This document shows, piece by piece, positions 17,546 to 26,635 of a DNA stretch of 64,000 nt; the stretch's first letter is position 1; each line of letters opens with the position of its first letter. The translations under genes and the position numbers were made by a program. This stretch comes from Escherichia coli (lineage in GTDB: Bacteria > Pseudomonadota > Gammaproteobacteria > Enterobacterales > Enterobacteriaceae). The notes beneath the pieces were generated by a model, which had not been told where the DNA came from, searched no databases, and worked only from the letters and a program-made list of their open reading frames with translations. Location: the NCBI RefSeq assembly GCF_036503815.1, contig NZ_AP027764.1:2294001-2358000 (forward strand), written 5' to 3'.

Positions 17546-17866
17546 ATGGAAAAGAAACACATTTATCTGTTTTGTTCTGCGGGCATGTCTACCTCTTTAC
17601 TGGTATCAAAAATGCGCGCACAGGCAGAAAAATATGAAGTTCCGGTCATTATTGAAGCATTTCCGGAAACACTGGCTGGTGAAAAAGGTCAGAATGCCGA
17701 TGTCGTGTTATTAGGGCCGCAGATTGCTTATATGTTGCCCGAAATCCAGCGTTTGTTACCCAACAAACCGGTTGAAGTAATTGACTCGCTGCTTTATGGC
17801 AAAGTCGATGGTTTAGGCGTGCTTAAGGCTGCGGTTGCAGCGATTAAAAAAGCCGCAGCAAATTAA
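17546..17866 (+). CDS. chbB: PTS chitobiose-specific EIIB
   Basis: Cytoplasmic EIIB component (106 residues) that passes phosphate from ChbA to chitobiose entering through ChbC. The phospho-cysteine is Cys10 in IYLFCSAGMSTSLL, the lactose/cellobiose-type EIIB loop. It is first in chbBCARFG; the 84 bases after it carry the ChiX target. An upstream frame open from 17532 has no support. Confidence 0.96.
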   Translation: MEKKHIYLFCSAGMSTSLLVSKMRAQAEKYEVPVIIEAFPETLAGEKGQNADVVLLGPQIAYMLPEIQRLLPNKPVEVIDSLLYGKVDGLGVLKAAVAAIKKAAAN

Positions 17867-17881
17867 TTTATTTTAAATTTT

Positions 17882-17893
17882 CCCGTCAAAGAG
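17882..17893 (+). promoter_or_regulatory. ChiX sRNA pairing site in the chbB-chbC spacer
   Basis: CCCGTCAAAGAG is the exact 12-base complement of the CUCUUUGACGGG seed of the sRNA ChiX as I remember it. In E. coli this intercistronic RNA acts as a decoy that traps ChiX and releases chiP when chitobiose induces the operon. A short dyad (CCGCAATATTTAAATTGCGG, 17920-17939) follows before chbC. Confidence 0.85.
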
Positions 17894-17950
17894 TTATTTC
17901 ATAAATCAATACCGCAATATTTAAATTGCGGTTTTTAAGGGTATTTTTCT

Positions 17951-19309
17951 ATGAGTAATGTTATTGCATCGCTTGAAAAGGTACTCCTCCCTTTTGCAGT
18001 TAAAATAGGAAAGCAGCCACACGTTAATGCAATCAAAAATGGCTTTATTCGCTTAATGCCGTTAACCCTTGCGGGGGCCATGTTTGTATTAATTAACAAC
18101 GTTTTTCTAAGCTTTGGGGAGGGGTCGTTTTTTTATTCCTTAGGTATTCGCCTGGATGCCTCAACCATTGAAACACTTAATGGTCTGAAAGGTATTGGCG
18201 GCAACGTATATAACGGAACATTAGGGATAATGTCTTTAATGGCACCGTTCTTTATTGGCATGGCGCTGGCAGAAGAGCGTAAAGTCGATGCGCTGGCGGC
18301 TGGGTTGTTATCCGTTGCAGCATTTATGACCGTCACCCCATATAGTGTCGGTGAGGCCTATGCGGTTGGCGCAAACTGGTTAGGTGGGGCGAATATCATC
18401 TCCGGGATTATTATTGGCCTGGTGGTGGCAGAAATGTTTACCTTTATTGTCCGCCGCAATTGGGTCATTAAATTGCCCGACAGCGTACCTGCTTCAGTAT
18501 CGCGTTCCTTCTCGGCATTAATTCCCGGCTTTATTATTCTTTCCGTGATGGGGATTATTGCCTGGGCGTTGAATACCTGGGGCACCAACTTCCATCAGAT
18601 CATTATGGATACCATCTCAACCCCACTGGCATCGTTGGGTAGCGTGGTGGGCTGGGCCTATGTGATCTTTGTTCCACTGCTCTGGTTCTTCGGTATTCAT
18701 GGTGCGCTGGCGCTGACCGCACTGGACAACGGCATTATGACGCCGTGGGCGCTGGAAAATATCGCGACCTATCAGCAATATGGTTCCGTCGAAGCGGCGC
18801 TGGCAGCCGGTAAGACCTTCCATATCTGGGCCAAGCCGATGCTGGACTCCTTTATTTTCCTTGGGGGCAGTGGTGCGACTTTAGGCCTGATCCTGGCTAT
18901 CTTTATCGCCTCTCGCCGTGCTGATTATCGTCAGGTGGCAAAACTGGCGCTGCCGTCCGGCATCTTCCAGATTAACGAACCGATTCTGTTTGGTTTGCCA
19001 ATTATCATGAACCCGGTGATGTTTATCCCGTTTGTACTGGTGCAACCGATTCTGGCGGCAATCACTCTGGCAGCGTACTACATGGGCATTATTCCTCCGG
19101 TGACCAATATTGCACCGTGGACCATGCCAACCGGTCTGGGGGCCTTCTTTAACACCAACGGTAGCGTCGCCGCATTGCTGGTCGCACTCTTCAACCTTGG
19201 TATCGCAACGTTAATTTATCTGCCCTTTGTTGTGGTCGCTAACAAAGCACAAAACACGATTGATAAAGAAGAGAGCGAAGAAGATATCGCTAATGCCCTG
19301 AAATTTTAA
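17951..19309 (+). CDS. chbC: PTS chitobiose-specific EIIC permease
   Basis: Membrane component (452 residues, about ten hydrophobic segments) of the N,N'-diacetylchitobiose PTS. It has the family blocks KNGFIRLMPLTLAGAMFVLINN near the N-terminus and GIFQINEPILFGLPIIMNP near residue 345, with the sugar-binding NEP motif. The C-terminal tail (KEESEEDIANALKF) is cytoplasmic. It is preceded by the ChiX site and followed by chbA after 50 bases. Confidence 0.96.
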   Translation: MSNVIASLEKVLLPFAVKIGKQPHVNAIKNGFIRLMPLTLAGAMFVLINNVFLSFGEGSFFYSLGIRLDASTIETLNGLKGIGGNVYNGTLGIMSLMAPFFIGMALAEERKVDALAAGLLSVAAFMTVTPYSVGEAYAVGANWLGGANIISGIIIGLVVAEMFTFIVRRNWVIKLPDSVPASVSRSFSALIPGFIILSVMGIIAWALNTWGTNFHQIIMDTISTPLASLGSVVGWAYVIFVPLLWFFGIHGALALTALDNGIMTPWALENIATYQQYGSVEAALAAGKTFHIWAKPMLDSFIFLGGSGATLGLILAIFIASRRADYRQVAKLALPSGIFQINEPILFGLPIIMNPVMFIPFVLVQPILAAITLAAYYMGIIPPVTNIAPWTMPTGLGAFFNTNGSVAALLVALFNLGIATLIYLPFVVVANKAQNTIDKEESEEDIANALKF

Positions 19310-19359
19310 TCGATGCCGGTAGGAGTAATCGTGCCGGCAAGAAAAGAGAGGAACGATGT

Positions 19360-19710
19360 ATGATGGATCTCGATAACATTCCCGATACGCAAACAGAAGC
19401 TGAAGAGCTGGAAGAAGTGGTGATGGGACTTATCATCAACTCCGGACAAGCGCGCAGCCTGGCGTATGCCGCACTGAAACAGGCGAAGCAGGGCGATTTT
19501 GCCGCAGCAAAAGCCATGATGGATCAGTCACGGATGGCATTGAATGAAGCGCATCTGGTACAGACGAAACTGATTGAAGGCGATGCGGGCGAAGGTAAGA
19601 TGAAAGTGAGTCTGGTGCTGGTCCACGCTCAGGATCATTTAATGACGTCCATGCTTGCGCGTGAACTGATTACTGAATTAATTGAGCTTCATGAAAAACT
19701 GAAGGCATAA
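19360..19710 (+). CDS. chbA: PTS chitobiose-specific EIIA
   Basis: EIIA of the lactose/cellobiose type, 116 residues, an all-helical trimer that takes phosphate from HPr. His89 in VLVHAQDHLMTS is the phosphorylation site and His93 and nearby Asp complete the trimer core. The ATG lies behind GAGAGGAACG. The stop is followed after seven bases by chbR. Confidence 0.96.
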   Translation: MMDLDNIPDTQTEAEELEEVVMGLIINSGQARSLAYAALKQAKQGDFAAAKAMMDQSRMALNEAHLVQTKLIEGDAGEGKMKVSLVLVHAQDHLMTSMLARELITELIELHEKLKA

Positions 19711-19717
19711 GGAGTTG

Positions 19718-20560
19718 ATGATGCAGCCAGTGATTAACGCGCCGGAAATTGCCACTGCCCGAGAACAGCAGTTGTTTAATGGCAAAAACTTCCATGTGTT
19801 TATCTACAACAAAACTGAGAGTATCAGCGGACTGCATCAGCACGACTATTATGAATTTACTCTGGTATTAACCGGGCGTTACTTCCAGGAGATTAATGGT
19901 AAGCGCGTGTTACTGGAACGGGGCGATTTTGTTTTTATTCCGTTAGGTTCGCACCATCAAAGTTTTTATGAGTTTGGTGCCACGCGCATATTGAACGTTG
20001 GGATCAGTAAACGCTTTTTTGAGCAGCATTACCTGCCGTTGTTGCCTTATTGCTTTGTCGCTTCGCAGGTATACCGGACCAATAACGCTTTTCTCACCTA
20101 TGTGGAAACAGTGATTTCTTCATTGAATTTCCGCGAAACAGGGCTGGAAGAGTTTGTTGAGATGGTGACTTTTTATGTCATTAACCGTTTGCGTCATTAC
20201 CGCGAAGAACAGGTGATTGATGATGTACCGCAGTGGCTGAAAAGTACGGTAGAAAAGATGCATGATAAAGAGCAGTTTAGTGAATCGGCGCTGGAGAATA
20301 TGGTGACGTTGTCAGCCAAATCACAGGAATATTTGACGCGAGCGACTCAACGATATTATGGCAAAACACCAATGCAGATTATTAATGAGATCCGTATTAA
20401 TTTTGCCAAAAAACAACTGGAAATGACCAACTATTCCGTGACGGATATTGCGTTTGAGGCCGGTTATAGTAGCCCGAGCTTGTTTATTAAAACGTTTAAG
20501 AAATTAACGTCCTTTACGCCTAAGAGCTATCGTAAGAAATTGACTGAATTTAATCAGTAA
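19718..20560 (+). CDS. chbR: ChbR, AraC-family regulator of the chb operon
   Basis: Dual regulator (280 residues from the first ATG; the frame can also be read from TTG one codon earlier). The N-terminal cupin (QHDYYEFTLVLTGRYFQEINGKRV) senses the ligand; the C-terminal part has two helix-turn-helix units ending in YSVTDIAFEAGYSSPSLFIKTFKK, the AraC signature. In E. coli it represses without and activates with phosphorylated chitobiose after ChbG deacetylates it. GGAG precedes the start. Confidence 0.95.
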   Translation: MMQPVINAPEIATAREQQLFNGKNFHVFIYNKTESISGLHQHDYYEFTLVLTGRYFQEINGKRVLLERGDFVFIPLGSHHQSFYEFGATRILNVGISKRFFEQHYLPLLPYCFVASQVYRTNNAFLTYVETVISSLNFRETGLEEFVEMVTFYVINRLRHYREEQVIDDVPQWLKSTVEKMHDKEQFSESALENMVTLSAKSQEYLTRATQRYYGKTPMQIINEIRINFAKKQLEMTNYSVTDIAFEAGYSSPSLFIKTFKKLTSFTPKSYRKKLTEFNQ

Positions 20561-20662
20561 GTCGTTATACCTGACAATTAACATATCTGTCCTGTTGCTG
20601 GATTATTTATGTCCGGGGGCAGATATGCCAGATATCAGTATTCTGTACTGAAGGGAGAAATT

Positions 20663-22015
20663 ATGAGCCAGAAATTAAAAGTCGTCACTATTGGTGGCGG
20701 GAGCAGCTATACCCCGGAATTACTGGAAGGATTTATTAAGCGTTATCACGAATTGCCGGTCAGCGAATTATGGCTGGTGGATGTCGAAGATGGTAAAGAG
20801 AAACTGGATATTATTTTTGATCTCTGCCAACGGATGATTGATAACGCTGGCGTCCCGATGAAGCTTTATAAAACGCTGGATCGCCGCGAAGCATTGAAAG
20901 ATGCTGATTTCGTTACTACCCAACTGCGCGTAGGCCAATTACCGGCGCGCGAACTGGATGAACGTATTCCATTAAGTCATGGTTATCTTGGTCAGGAAAC
21001 TAACGGCGCGGGCGGTTTGTTTAAAGGTCTGCGTACCATTCCGGTGATTTTTGACATCGTAAAAGATGTCGAAGAACTTTGTCCGAATGCATGGGTGATT
21101 AACTTCACTAACCCGGCGGGAATGGTCACTGAAGCCGTTTATCGTCATACCGGATTTAAACGCTTTATCGGCGTGTGTAATATTCCGATCGGCATGAAGA
21201 TGTTTATTCGCGATGTTCTGATGCTGAAAGACAGCGATGATTTATCTATCGATTTGTTCGGCCTCAACCATATGGTGTTCATTAAGGATGTGCTGGTAAA
21301 TGGCAAATCACGCTTTGCCGAATTGCTTGATGGTGTGGCATCCGGGCAGTTAAAAGCATCTGGCGTTAAAAATATTTTCGATCTGCCATTTAGCGAAGGC
21401 TTAATTCGTTCTCTGAATCTGTTGCCGTGTTCTTATTTGCTTTATTACTTCAAGCAAAAAGAGATGCTGGCTATTGAAATGGGCGAATACTACAAAGGCG
21501 GCGCACGTGCGCAGGTAGTACAGAAAGTCGAGAAACAACTTTTTGAGCTATATAAAAACCCGGAGTTGAAAGTTAAGCCGAAAGAACTGGAACAGCGCGG
21601 TGGGGCTTATTACTCTGATGCAGCGTGCGAAGTGATCAACGCTATCTACAACGATAAGCAAGCAGAACATTACGTTAATATCCCGCATCATGGGCATATT
21701 GATAATATTCCGGCAGACTGGGCGGTAGAAATGACCTGTACGCTGGGGCGCGATGGCGCGACGCCACATCCGCGCATTACGCATTTCGATGATAAAGTGA
21801 TGGGGCTGATTCACACCATCAAAGGCTTCGAGATTGCTGCCAGCAACGCCGCACTTAGCGGGGAATTTAACGATGTGTTACTGGCGCTAAACCTTAGTCC
21901 GTTGGTGCATTCCGATCGCGATGCTGAGCTGCTGGCACGCGAGATGATTCTGGCGCACGAGAAATGGCTGCCAAATTTTGCCGACTGCATCGCAGAGCTT
22001 AAAAAAGCACATTAA
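20663..22015 (+). CDS. chbF: 6-phospho-beta-glucosidase ChbF (GH4)
   Basis: GH4 enzyme of 450 residues that needs NAD+ and a divalent metal and hydrolyses phosphorylated, mono-deacetylated chitobiose. The NAD-binding GGGSSYTPELLEGF and the metal site VCNIPIGM (Cys173 region) with NHMVF are clear. The start at MSQKLKVV has AAGGGAGAAAT before it; an upstream open stretch to 20609 does not. Spacing to chbG is 12 bases. Confidence 0.96.
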   Translation: MSQKLKVVTIGGGSSYTPELLEGFIKRYHELPVSELWLVDVEDGKEKLDIIFDLCQRMIDNAGVPMKLYKTLDRREALKDADFVTTQLRVGQLPARELDERIPLSHGYLGQETNGAGGLFKGLRTIPVIFDIVKDVEELCPNAWVINFTNPAGMVTEAVYRHTGFKRFIGVCNIPIGMKMFIRDVLMLKDSDDLSIDLFGLNHMVFIKDVLVNGKSRFAELLDGVASGQLKASGVKNIFDLPFSEGLIRSLNLLPCSYLLYYFKQKEMLAIEMGEYYKGGARAQVVQKVEKQLFELYKNPELKVKPKELEQRGGAYYSDAACEVINAIYNDKQAEHYVNIPHHGHIDNIPADWAVEMTCTLGRDGATPHPRITHFDDKVMGLIHTIKGFEIAASNAALSGEFNDVLLALNLSPLVHSDRDAELLAREMILAHEKWLPNFADCIAELKKAH

Positions 22016-22027
22016 CCGAGGCTGATT

Positions 22028-22786
22028 ATGGAACGCTTACTGATTGTTAATGCCGATGATTTTGGCTTAAGCAAAGGTCAGAACTACGGCATTATCGAGG
22101 CCTGTCGCAATGGGATTGTCACGTCGACGACGGTGCTGGTGAATGGGCAGGCTATTGACCATGCAGTGCAGTTGAGTCGTGATGAACCGAGTCTGGCCAT
22201 AGGGATGCACTTTGTCCTTACTATGGGCAAGGCACTGACAGCTATGCCGGGGTTAACCCGCGATGGTGTGCTGGGAAAATGGATCTGGCAGTTGGCAGAA
22301 GAAGATGCTTTACCGCTGGAAGAAATTACTCAGGAGCTCGCCAGTCAGTATTTGCGTTTCATTGAGCTATTTGGACACAAACCTACGCATCTTGATAGCC
22401 ATCATCATGTGCATATGTTCCCGCAGATTTTCCCGATTGTTGCCAGGTTTGCGGCTGAAGAGGGGATAGCGTTGCGCATCGACCGTCAGCCGCTATCTAA
22501 CGTTGGTGATTTACCGGCTAATCTGCGCAGTTCGCAGGGATTCAGTAGCGCGTTTTATGGTGAAGAGATTAGCGAGACACTGTTCCTGCAAGTGCTTGAT
22601 GACTCCAGTCATCGCGGCGAGCGCTCTCTGGAAGTGATGTGCCACCCGGCGTTTATCGATAATACGATTCGCCAGAGTGCTTATTGCTTCCCTCGGTTAA
22701 CGGAACTGGATGTGCTGACTTCAGCGTCGTTGAAATATGCGATTGCTGAGCGTGGTTATCGGTTGGGGAGTTATCTTGATGTGTAA
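22028..22786 (+). CDS. chbG: Chitooligosaccharide deacetylase ChbG
   Basis: YdjC-family metal-dependent deacetylase (252 residues), removing one acetyl group from chitobiose-6-phosphate so that it can act as the ChbR inducer and ChbF substrate. The metal-binding VNADDFGLSKG (Asp-Asp near 11) and HLDSHHHVHMFP (His61/His125 set) are typical. It is the last gene of the operon and ends before a strong hairpin. Confidence 0.95.
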   Translation: MERLLIVNADDFGLSKGQNYGIIEACRNGIVTSTTVLVNGQAIDHAVQLSRDEPSLAIGMHFVLTMGKALTAMPGLTRDGVLGKWIWQLAEEDALPLEEITQELASQYLRFIELFGHKPTHLDSHHHVHMFPQIFPIVARFAAEEGIALRIDRQPLSNVGDLPANLRSSQGFSSAFYGEEISETLFLQVLDDSSHRGERSLEVMCHPAFIDNTIRQSAYCFPRLTELDVLTSASLKYAIAERGYRLGSYLDV

Positions 22787-22795
22787 GTAAGGTGG

Positions 22796-22825
22796 TAAGG
22801 TCACTCCCCAGGGGGCGTGACCTTA
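22796..22825. terminator. Bidirectional hairpin between chbG and katE
   Basis: Nine-bp perfect stem TAAGGTCAC/GTGACCTTA with an inner CCCC-A-GGGG. It lies between two convergent genes and probably ends both transcripts, though no long T run is present. Confidence 0.75.
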
Positions 22826-22832
22826 TCCATAT

Positions 22833-25094
22833 TTACGCCGGGATTTTGTCAATCTTAGGAATGCGTGACCACACGCGGTGTGCTGCCATCAGCGTTAACA
22901 GTTCATCCATAAAACTACCATCGGCGCTGTCAGCTTCCACAATCCCTTCTTCACCCTGGTCAGCGACCTTGATTGTTGCTTTAAACTTGCGCGCGTCTCC
23001 CGCCAGCGCAATCGGTTTAAGGTGTTTGTAGGCTTCCATCAGGTAGTAGTTGGCATCGCCGTTGTCAGCGATATCCGCGATATTGCCGCAAGGGACAATA
23101 ACCGCATCGACCGTCAGCGAAGGCGCTCCGGCAAATGTAGCGGCTATAGGCAGCACCGTACCGTCATCCGCAGTCACTTCACCCATTCGGGAGTAGAGCA
23201 GTTTGGCATGAACGCCTTTGGCCTTCAGCGCCTTGAGAATGGCCAGAAGGTCTGCCGATCTCACTTCATCATTAAGCAAAATCGCTACCACGCGACCTTT
23301 TACATCACCGTCAGGAATGGCGTACAGACTTAAGGATGGATCCTTTTTCAGACCGTTGACGTCCGGAGGCGGGGTGATATTCAGCTGGTCGTCAGTCAGT
23401 TCGATACCGAGATTTTTCGCCACCGCCTGGGCCAGAGTGAGATCAATATGCGCCAGCTGGTCAACAACGCGCTCACGAATATACGGACGAACTACTTTGC
23501 TTAACTCAAAACTGAAACCATCGACAATATGGCGCTGCTCGAATGGCGTCTGACTTAGCCAGAACAGACGCGGATGGGAATAATATTCGCCAAACGATGG
23601 GCTGCGCTCGCGAACTTTATTGCCTTCCACGCGCTCCTGGTATGATTCAAAACCGCCGCGTTTCGGCCCCGGCGGTGTTTCGCGCGGCCAGTTATCGTTG
23701 ATCGAGTTCGGTTCGTAATTCGCCGGGTTAGTGTCGATCCCCATACGATGCATGCCGTCACGCTGGAAATTATGGTAAGGGCAGGTCGGGCGGTTAATCG
23801 GAATCTCATGGAAATTGGGTCCGCCAAGACGACTGATTTGTGTATCGGTATAAGAGAACAAACGCCCCTGCAACAGCGGATCGTTGGTGAAATCCAGACC
23901 GGGGACAATATGCCCAGGATGGAAAGCCGCCTGTTCGTTTTCGGCAAAGAAGTTATCCGGGTTGCGATTGAGCACCATTTTGCCAACCCGCTGAACGGGT
24001 ACCAGTTCTTCCGGGATGAGTTTGGTTGGATCGAGAAGATCGAAGTCAAACTTGAATTCATCTTCTTCAGGAATCAACTGGAAGCCCAGTTCGTATTCCG
24101 GAAAATCGCCTGCTTCGATGGCTTCCCACAACTCGCGGCGGTGGAAGTCCGGGTCACGTCCGGTTAGTTTTTGTGCTTCATCCCAAACGAGTGAGGCTTT
24201 ACCTGCCAGTGGTTTCCAGTGGAAACGTACGAACGTTGCCTTCCCTTCAGCATTAATCAGGCGGAAGGTGTGAATACCGAAGCCTTCCATGGTGCGGTAA
24301 CTGCGCGGGATCCCGCGATCCGACATCGCCCACATCACGTTGTGCAGAGTTTCAGGTTGCAGAGAAACATAATCCCAGAAAGTATCGTGGGCGCTTTGCC
24401 CTTGTGGGATTGCCCAGTGCGGTTCTGGTTTTACCGCATGAACAAAATCGGGGAATTTATGCGCATCCTGGATAAAGAAGATTGGCGTGTTATTGCCAAC
24501 AAGGTCAAAAATACCCTCTTCGGTATAGAATTTGGTGGCAAAGCCACGGATATCACGCACCGTATCCGCCGAGCCAGCACCACCCTGAACGGTAGAGAAA
24601 CGTACAAATACTGGGGTGATTTTGTTGGGGTCTGACAGAAAATCCGCTTTGGTGATATCGCTTAAGCTTTTATATGGCTGGAAATAACCGTGAGCGGCTG
24701 AGCCGCGCGCATGAACAATTCGTTCCGGGATGCGCTCATGGTCAAAGTGAGTGATTTTCTCGCGCAGAATAAAATCTTCCAGCAGTGTTGGGCCACGGCT
24801 ACCGGCGCGTAGGGAGTTTTGATCATCGGCGATGCGTACACCCTGGTTGGTGGTAAGTGCATAATTTTCACTGCCTTTACGCACGTCCTCCAGGGAGTTC
24901 AGCTTTTCATTACGTGTATCAGGGGCTTTCAGACTCCCTGGCGCGGTTGGCTGCGCTCCCGGTGGCGTCGGTTCAGCCGCTGGACGATGGGAACCGTCCT
25001 CAGGTGCCAGTGAGTCCATCCCCGGTTTCGCTTCGCTGGAATCGTGTAGTGGTGACTGGTGCTGATGTGGGTTCTTTTCGTTATGTTGCGACAT
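22833..25094 (-). CDS. katE: Catalase HPII
   Basis: Large-subunit monofunctional catalase of 753 residues that decomposes H2O2 in stationary phase, as a haem d tetramer. The active-site residues fall at the standard places: His128 (RIVHARG), Asn201 (LVGNNTP) and the proximal Tyr415 (RLFSYTDTQ). The C-terminal flavodoxin-like domain (about 600-753) distinguishes it from small catalases. E. coli katE is RpoS-dependent. It is convergent with chbG. Confidence 0.97.
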   Translation of the reverse strand: MSQHNEKNPHQHQSPLHDSSEAKPGMDSLAPEDGSHRPAAEPTPPGAQPTAPGSLKAPDTRNEKLNSLEDVRKGSENYALTTNQGVRIADDQNSLRAGSRGPTLLEDFILREKITHFDHERIPERIVHARGSAAHGYFQPYKSLSDITKADFLSDPNKITPVFVRFSTVQGGAGSADTVRDIRGFATKFYTEEGIFDLVGNNTPIFFIQDAHKFPDFVHAVKPEPHWAIPQGQSAHDTFWDYVSLQPETLHNVMWAMSDRGIPRSYRTMEGFGIHTFRLINAEGKATFVRFHWKPLAGKASLVWDEAQKLTGRDPDFHRRELWEAIEAGDFPEYELGFQLIPEEDEFKFDFDLLDPTKLIPEELVPVQRVGKMVLNRNPDNFFAENEQAAFHPGHIVPGLDFTNDPLLQGRLFSYTDTQISRLGGPNFHEIPINRPTCPYHNFQRDGMHRMGIDTNPANYEPNSINDNWPRETPPGPKRGGFESYQERVEGNKVRERSPSFGEYYSHPRLFWLSQTPFEQRHIVDGFSFELSKVVRPYIRERVVDQLAHIDLTLAQAVAKNLGIELTDDQLNITPPPDVNGLKKDPSLSLYAIPDGDVKGRVVAILLNDEVRSADLLAILKALKAKGVHAKLLYSRMGEVTADDGTVLPIAATFAGAPSLTVDAVIVPCGNIADIADNGDANYYLMEAYKHLKPIALAGDARKFKATIKVADQGEEGIVEADSADGSFMDELLTLMAAHRVWSRIPKIDKIPA

Positions 25095-25297
25095 TGAACT
25101 CGTCTCCTTAATGTATTACTGAAAGGGCCGCTGTTTTGGTCAAAAAACTCTCTAACTATAGACCACCAGCCAGATCCCGCTTCGGAGACTATTCTGGAAA
25201 CGGTGTTATGAAATACACGCAAAGCGGGACGTACAGGGGCTAAATCGGCTAAACTACAGTTTTTCTGATTTTTAATATGCGTTTAGTGAAGCCAGTA

Positions 25298-25540
25298 ATG
25301 AAGAAACCGCTCCGTCAGCAAAACCGCCAGATTATTAGCTATGTCCCACGCACGGAACCCGCGCCGCCAGAACATGCGATAAAGATGGATTCGTTTCGTG
25401 ATGTCTGGATGCTGCGTGGCAAATATGTTGCGTTTGTACTGATGGGAGAGTCATTTCTGCGCTCACCGGTGTTTACTGTGCCTGAATCCGCCCAGCGTTG
25501 GGCAAATCAGATCCGCCAGGAAGGGGAAGTGACTGAGTAA
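25298..25540 (+). CDS. cedA: CedA, cell division activator
   Basis: Small basic protein of 80 residues (MKKPLRQQNRQIISYVPRTE). It is known to counter division inhibition caused by over-replicating dnaA(cos) cells and binds DNA and RNA polymerase. I chose the ATG at 25298 to match the known length; an ATG seven codons upstream (25277) keeps the frame but neither has a good ribosome site. It is followed by a GC-rich hairpin. Confidence 0.9.
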   Translation: MKKPLRQQNRQIISYVPRTEPAPPEHAIKMDSFRDVWMLRGKYVAFVLMGESFLRSPVFTVPESAQRWANQIRQEGEVTE

Positions 25541-25551
25541 GGATTACGTAC

Positions 25552-25570
25552 CTCCCGGTTTTGCCGGGAG
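25552..25570 (+). terminator. Hairpin after cedA
   Basis: CTCCCGG (25552-25558) pairs with CCGGGAG (25564-25570) around TTTTG. There is no T run, so termination is uncertain. Confidence 0.5.
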
Positions 25571-25828
25571 TTACATGGCCTGAAATTTTGTATTTCATTG
25601 CTACATTCATTCAAACCACCTGTAACAAAAAGCTGCCTTTGACGATCTATTGCTATAAATAAGTGATCTTTTTTCTTTAATTGTTTATTTATTTTAAAAT
25701 GGTTAAGTTTTGCTAATCATGATGAGCTATTTTTGATAGTTCATCCTGTGGCGTCGCTCTTAAACTTATATTGTAAATGACTTAGATTTAAATGAGATAA
25801 TAATTTTGTTAACAATATGAGGCGGGAG
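25571..25828. other. AT-rich spacer before ydjO
   Basis: About 260 bases of AT-rich DNA, with long runs of A and T around 25660-25700, lie between cedA and ydjO. I see no gene and no clear promoter. The composition continues through ydjO and stops near the tcyP end, which suggests both arrived together. Confidence 0.6.
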
Positions 25829-26632
25829 ATGTTTTCTACAAACTTAATACAGAGTAATTATGGTGATTTAAATATTAAAAGCCTGGCTTTCGACTCTTTT
25901 AAAGAAAGGCTGCAGTCTACTATGACAGCACTCACTTTCTTTATATCAACGGGGCAATGTGACTGCGATGAAATAGCAGAATCAAACTTTAATTATATGA
26001 TTGCCTATATGTCTAACATTAACTATGATGCCTCAAAGCCAGGAGCGCCAGCACTTAGTTTTGATACATATCTGCAGGACAATGTTAAATATAGAGTAAT
26101 AATTAATAATCTTTATGGTAGTGAAATTCGGATAAGAGGTATAAATAAAGATTTTATTGGAATGGATGTCGCTTCTGTATTTCGCCCAGAAAAGATGACC
26201 AATTTGATCAATATAAAAAACAGGTTGGTTATTCACTATTTAAGGACTATATACTATGAACAAAATTATATACATCCTGCCGAGAGTATTTTTTCTGCAA
26301 TTCAAAAAAATGAGAGTCTCCTAAAGTTTCCTTCGGTAATATCAATGCTTAATGTCAATCTTCTTTTTAATCCACTGAATCTTCCGGGAATGGGAAGTGG
26401 TGTGCTTGAAGAGATTATGAGTATTTCAGATAGTTCACTTAGAAAACGTCTTGGGTATGAGGTTTTAAGCTTCTCGCTACAAGCACATTCATTGAGTCAG
26501 GAATGTATTGATAAGTTAGCCATTTTTTTCGCTGACGATCTGTTTAAATATGAGTCAGTATGCATCGCCGCGATGGAACATTTAAAAAGTAAGGCAACGG
26601 CCCCTATACAAAACGGACCGTTGCCAGCATAA
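25829..26632 (+). CDS. ydjO: YdjO, uncharacterised protein
   Basis: Protein of 267 residues with no domain I can name. I chose the ATG at 25829 because GAGGCGGGAG sits just before it; an ATG four codons up has none. It is AT-rich with many AAA, AAT, ATA and TTT codons, unlike its neighbours. It has no signal peptide or obvious membrane span; the middle is Ile/Asn-rich and the end is predicted helical. Its last codons encode a GC-rich inverted repeat (26593-26625). It is found in K-12 too. An effector-like origin is a guess only. Confidence 0.85.
   Translation: MFSTNLIQSNYGDLNIKSLAFDSFKERLQSTMTALTFFISTGQCDCDEIAESNFNYMIAYMSNINYDASKPGAPALSFDTYLQDNVKYRVIINNLYGSEIRIRGINKDFIGMDVASVFRPEKMTNLINIKNRLVIHYLRTIYYEQNYIHPAESIFSAIQKNESLLKFPSVISMLNVNLLFNPLNLPGMGSGVLEEIMSISDSSLRKRLGYEVLSFSLQAHSLSQECIDKLAIFFADDLFKYESVCIAAMEHLKSKATAPIQNGPLPA
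26593..26625. terminator. Hairpin over the ydjO 3' end
   Basis: GGCAACGG (26593-26600) pairs with CCGTTGCC (26618-26625) across a 17-base loop. It lies within the last codons of ydjO and just beyond the tcyP stop on the other strand, so it may serve as a terminator for tcyP. Confidence 0.55.
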
Positions 26633-26635
26633 GAA

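Noticed and set aside
25552..25570. Hairpin after cedA as an sRNA terminator
   Set aside because: No T run and no promoter upstream that would make a separate RNA.
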